Shown here: positions 34,819 through 35,658 of the stretch, piece after piece
Layout: every line of letters begins with the position of its first letter
Numbering within the stretch: position 1 is the stretch's first letter
Source: Actinomycetota bacterium
Lineage (GTDB): Bacteria; Actinomycetota; Acidimicrobiia; IMCC26256; PALSA-555
Length of the DNA stretch: 35,658 nucleotides
NCBI GenBank assembly: GCA_016870245.1
Contig: VGCA01000008.1
Span: 1 to 35,658, forward strand
Direction: 5' to 3'
Translations under genes and position numbers: made by a program
Notes under the pieces: model-generated
Seen by the model: the letters and a program-made list of their open reading frames with translations, nothing else
What the model was told of the DNA's origin: nothing
Database searches by the model: none

Positions 34819-35657
34819 TTCAGCAGCCGCGACATGCGGCGGTCGGCCAGCACCTTCCCGCCGGTCTGGCAGGCGGAGCAGTAGGTGATCTCGTGGCTCT
34901 CGTAGGACATGCGATGCATCGTGGCACCGCAACGGGGGCAGGGGGTGCCATACCGGCCGTGGATCTCGAAGTTCCCGCCCAGCTTGGGCTCGGAGAGTCC
35001 ACCCGTGCGCCTCCGCTCGGCCGCCAGCCCGTCGGCGAGGACGCCGCGCACCGCGTCGAGCAGCCGGGCTCGGGCGTCCGGGTCGAGCGAGGCCAGCGTG
35101 GCGTAGGGCGACAGCTCCGCCCGCCACAGCGCGTCGTCGGCGTAGCCGCGGCCCACCCCGGCCACCGTGCGCTGGTCGCGCAGCAGCGTGTGGATGCGCC
35201 GGCGGTCGTCGCCGTGGAGGACGAGGTCGGCGAACGCGTCGGAGTCGGGCTCGGGACCGAGATGGGCGAGCGGCCCGTCGTCGTCGGGCGCGAGCACCCA
35301 CCAGGCAGCCTTGCGCTCGGTGCCGTACTCGCGCACGAGCAGCGCCGGACCGTCCACGGTGCGGATGCGCAGGACGGCCCCCTTCGGCTTCGTGCGCTTG
35401 GGCGGGTCCTCCACGTCGAGGCGGCCCGCCTGGGAGAGGTGGACGAGGAGGCGGGGGGCGTCGCCGCCCGCGACCTCCACCACGAGGTACTTCCCCCGTC
35501 GCCCCACCGCCGTGATCGGCCGACCGAGCAGGCCCTCGGGTGCCACCACGGTCTTCAACGACGAGAACGAGTACGCGTCGAATCCCGCCAGCTCCCGCCC
35601 GACGAGCATCTCCCCCAACCGCTCGGCCAGCCCCTCCATCTGCGGCATCTCCGGCAT
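34815..35657 (-). CDS. Fpg/Nei family DNA glycosylase
   Basis: MPEMPQMEGLAERLGEMLVGREL..., VGRGYADDALWRAELSPY, C-terminal zinc finger CPRCGATMHRMSYESHEITYCSAC. Confidence 0.92.
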   Translation of the reverse strand: MPEMPQMEGLAERLGEMLVGRELAGFDAYSFSSLKTVVAPEGLLGRPITAVGRRGKYLVVEVAGGDAPRLLVHLSQAGRLDVEDPPKRTKPKGAVLRIRTVDGPALLVREYGTERKAAWWVLAPDDDGPLAHLGPEPDSDAFADLVLHGDDRRRIHTLLRDQRTVAGVGRGYADDALWRAELSPYATLASLDPDARARLLDAVRGVLADGLAAERRRTGGLSEPKLGGNFEIHGRYGTPCPRCGATMHRMSYESHEITYCSACQTGGKVLADRRMSRLLK

Positions 35658-35658
35658 G

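Noticed and set aside
1-35658. Mobile elements, prophage or defence island
   Set aside because: No transposase, integrase, att-like tRNA duplication or defence-gene motifs; both tRNA-Ser genes are intact with no repeated 3' fragment noticed nearby.

Overview
High-GC chromosomal segment that reads as ordinary core genome of an actinobacterium, possibly Acidimicrobiia-like (inference only). I see no phage, transposon, CRISPR or recognisable defence island. I support 30 protein genes, including dnaX (partial), ilvA-type threonine dehydratase, tadA, metF, an FrhB-type F420 protein, a fatty acyl-AMP ligase, gmd, purE, a FtsX-type ABC transporter, lgt and an Fpg/Nei glycosylase. RNA genes are the SRP RNA and two tRNA-Ser genes (GGA and CGA). 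The most interesting structures are: (1) an A-B-A-B tandem array (4 x 86/87 bp) filling the gap between a phosphatase gene and a DUF3151 gene, each unit ending in a TACGCT(N7) element that in the last unit abuts the ATG; (2) very short divergent gaps with overlapping back-to-back -10 elements and leaderless-looking starts, clearest in the 23-bp NMO/purE gap; (3) a phosphatase / DUF3090 / SCO1664-like kinase-fold operon of unknown function; (4) an FrhB-like iron-sulfur F420 protein near metF; (5) a 24-bp perfect palindrome with a 33-bp direct repeat after an unusual lipoprotein gene. Family names come from reading the translations and recalling families; no search was run.
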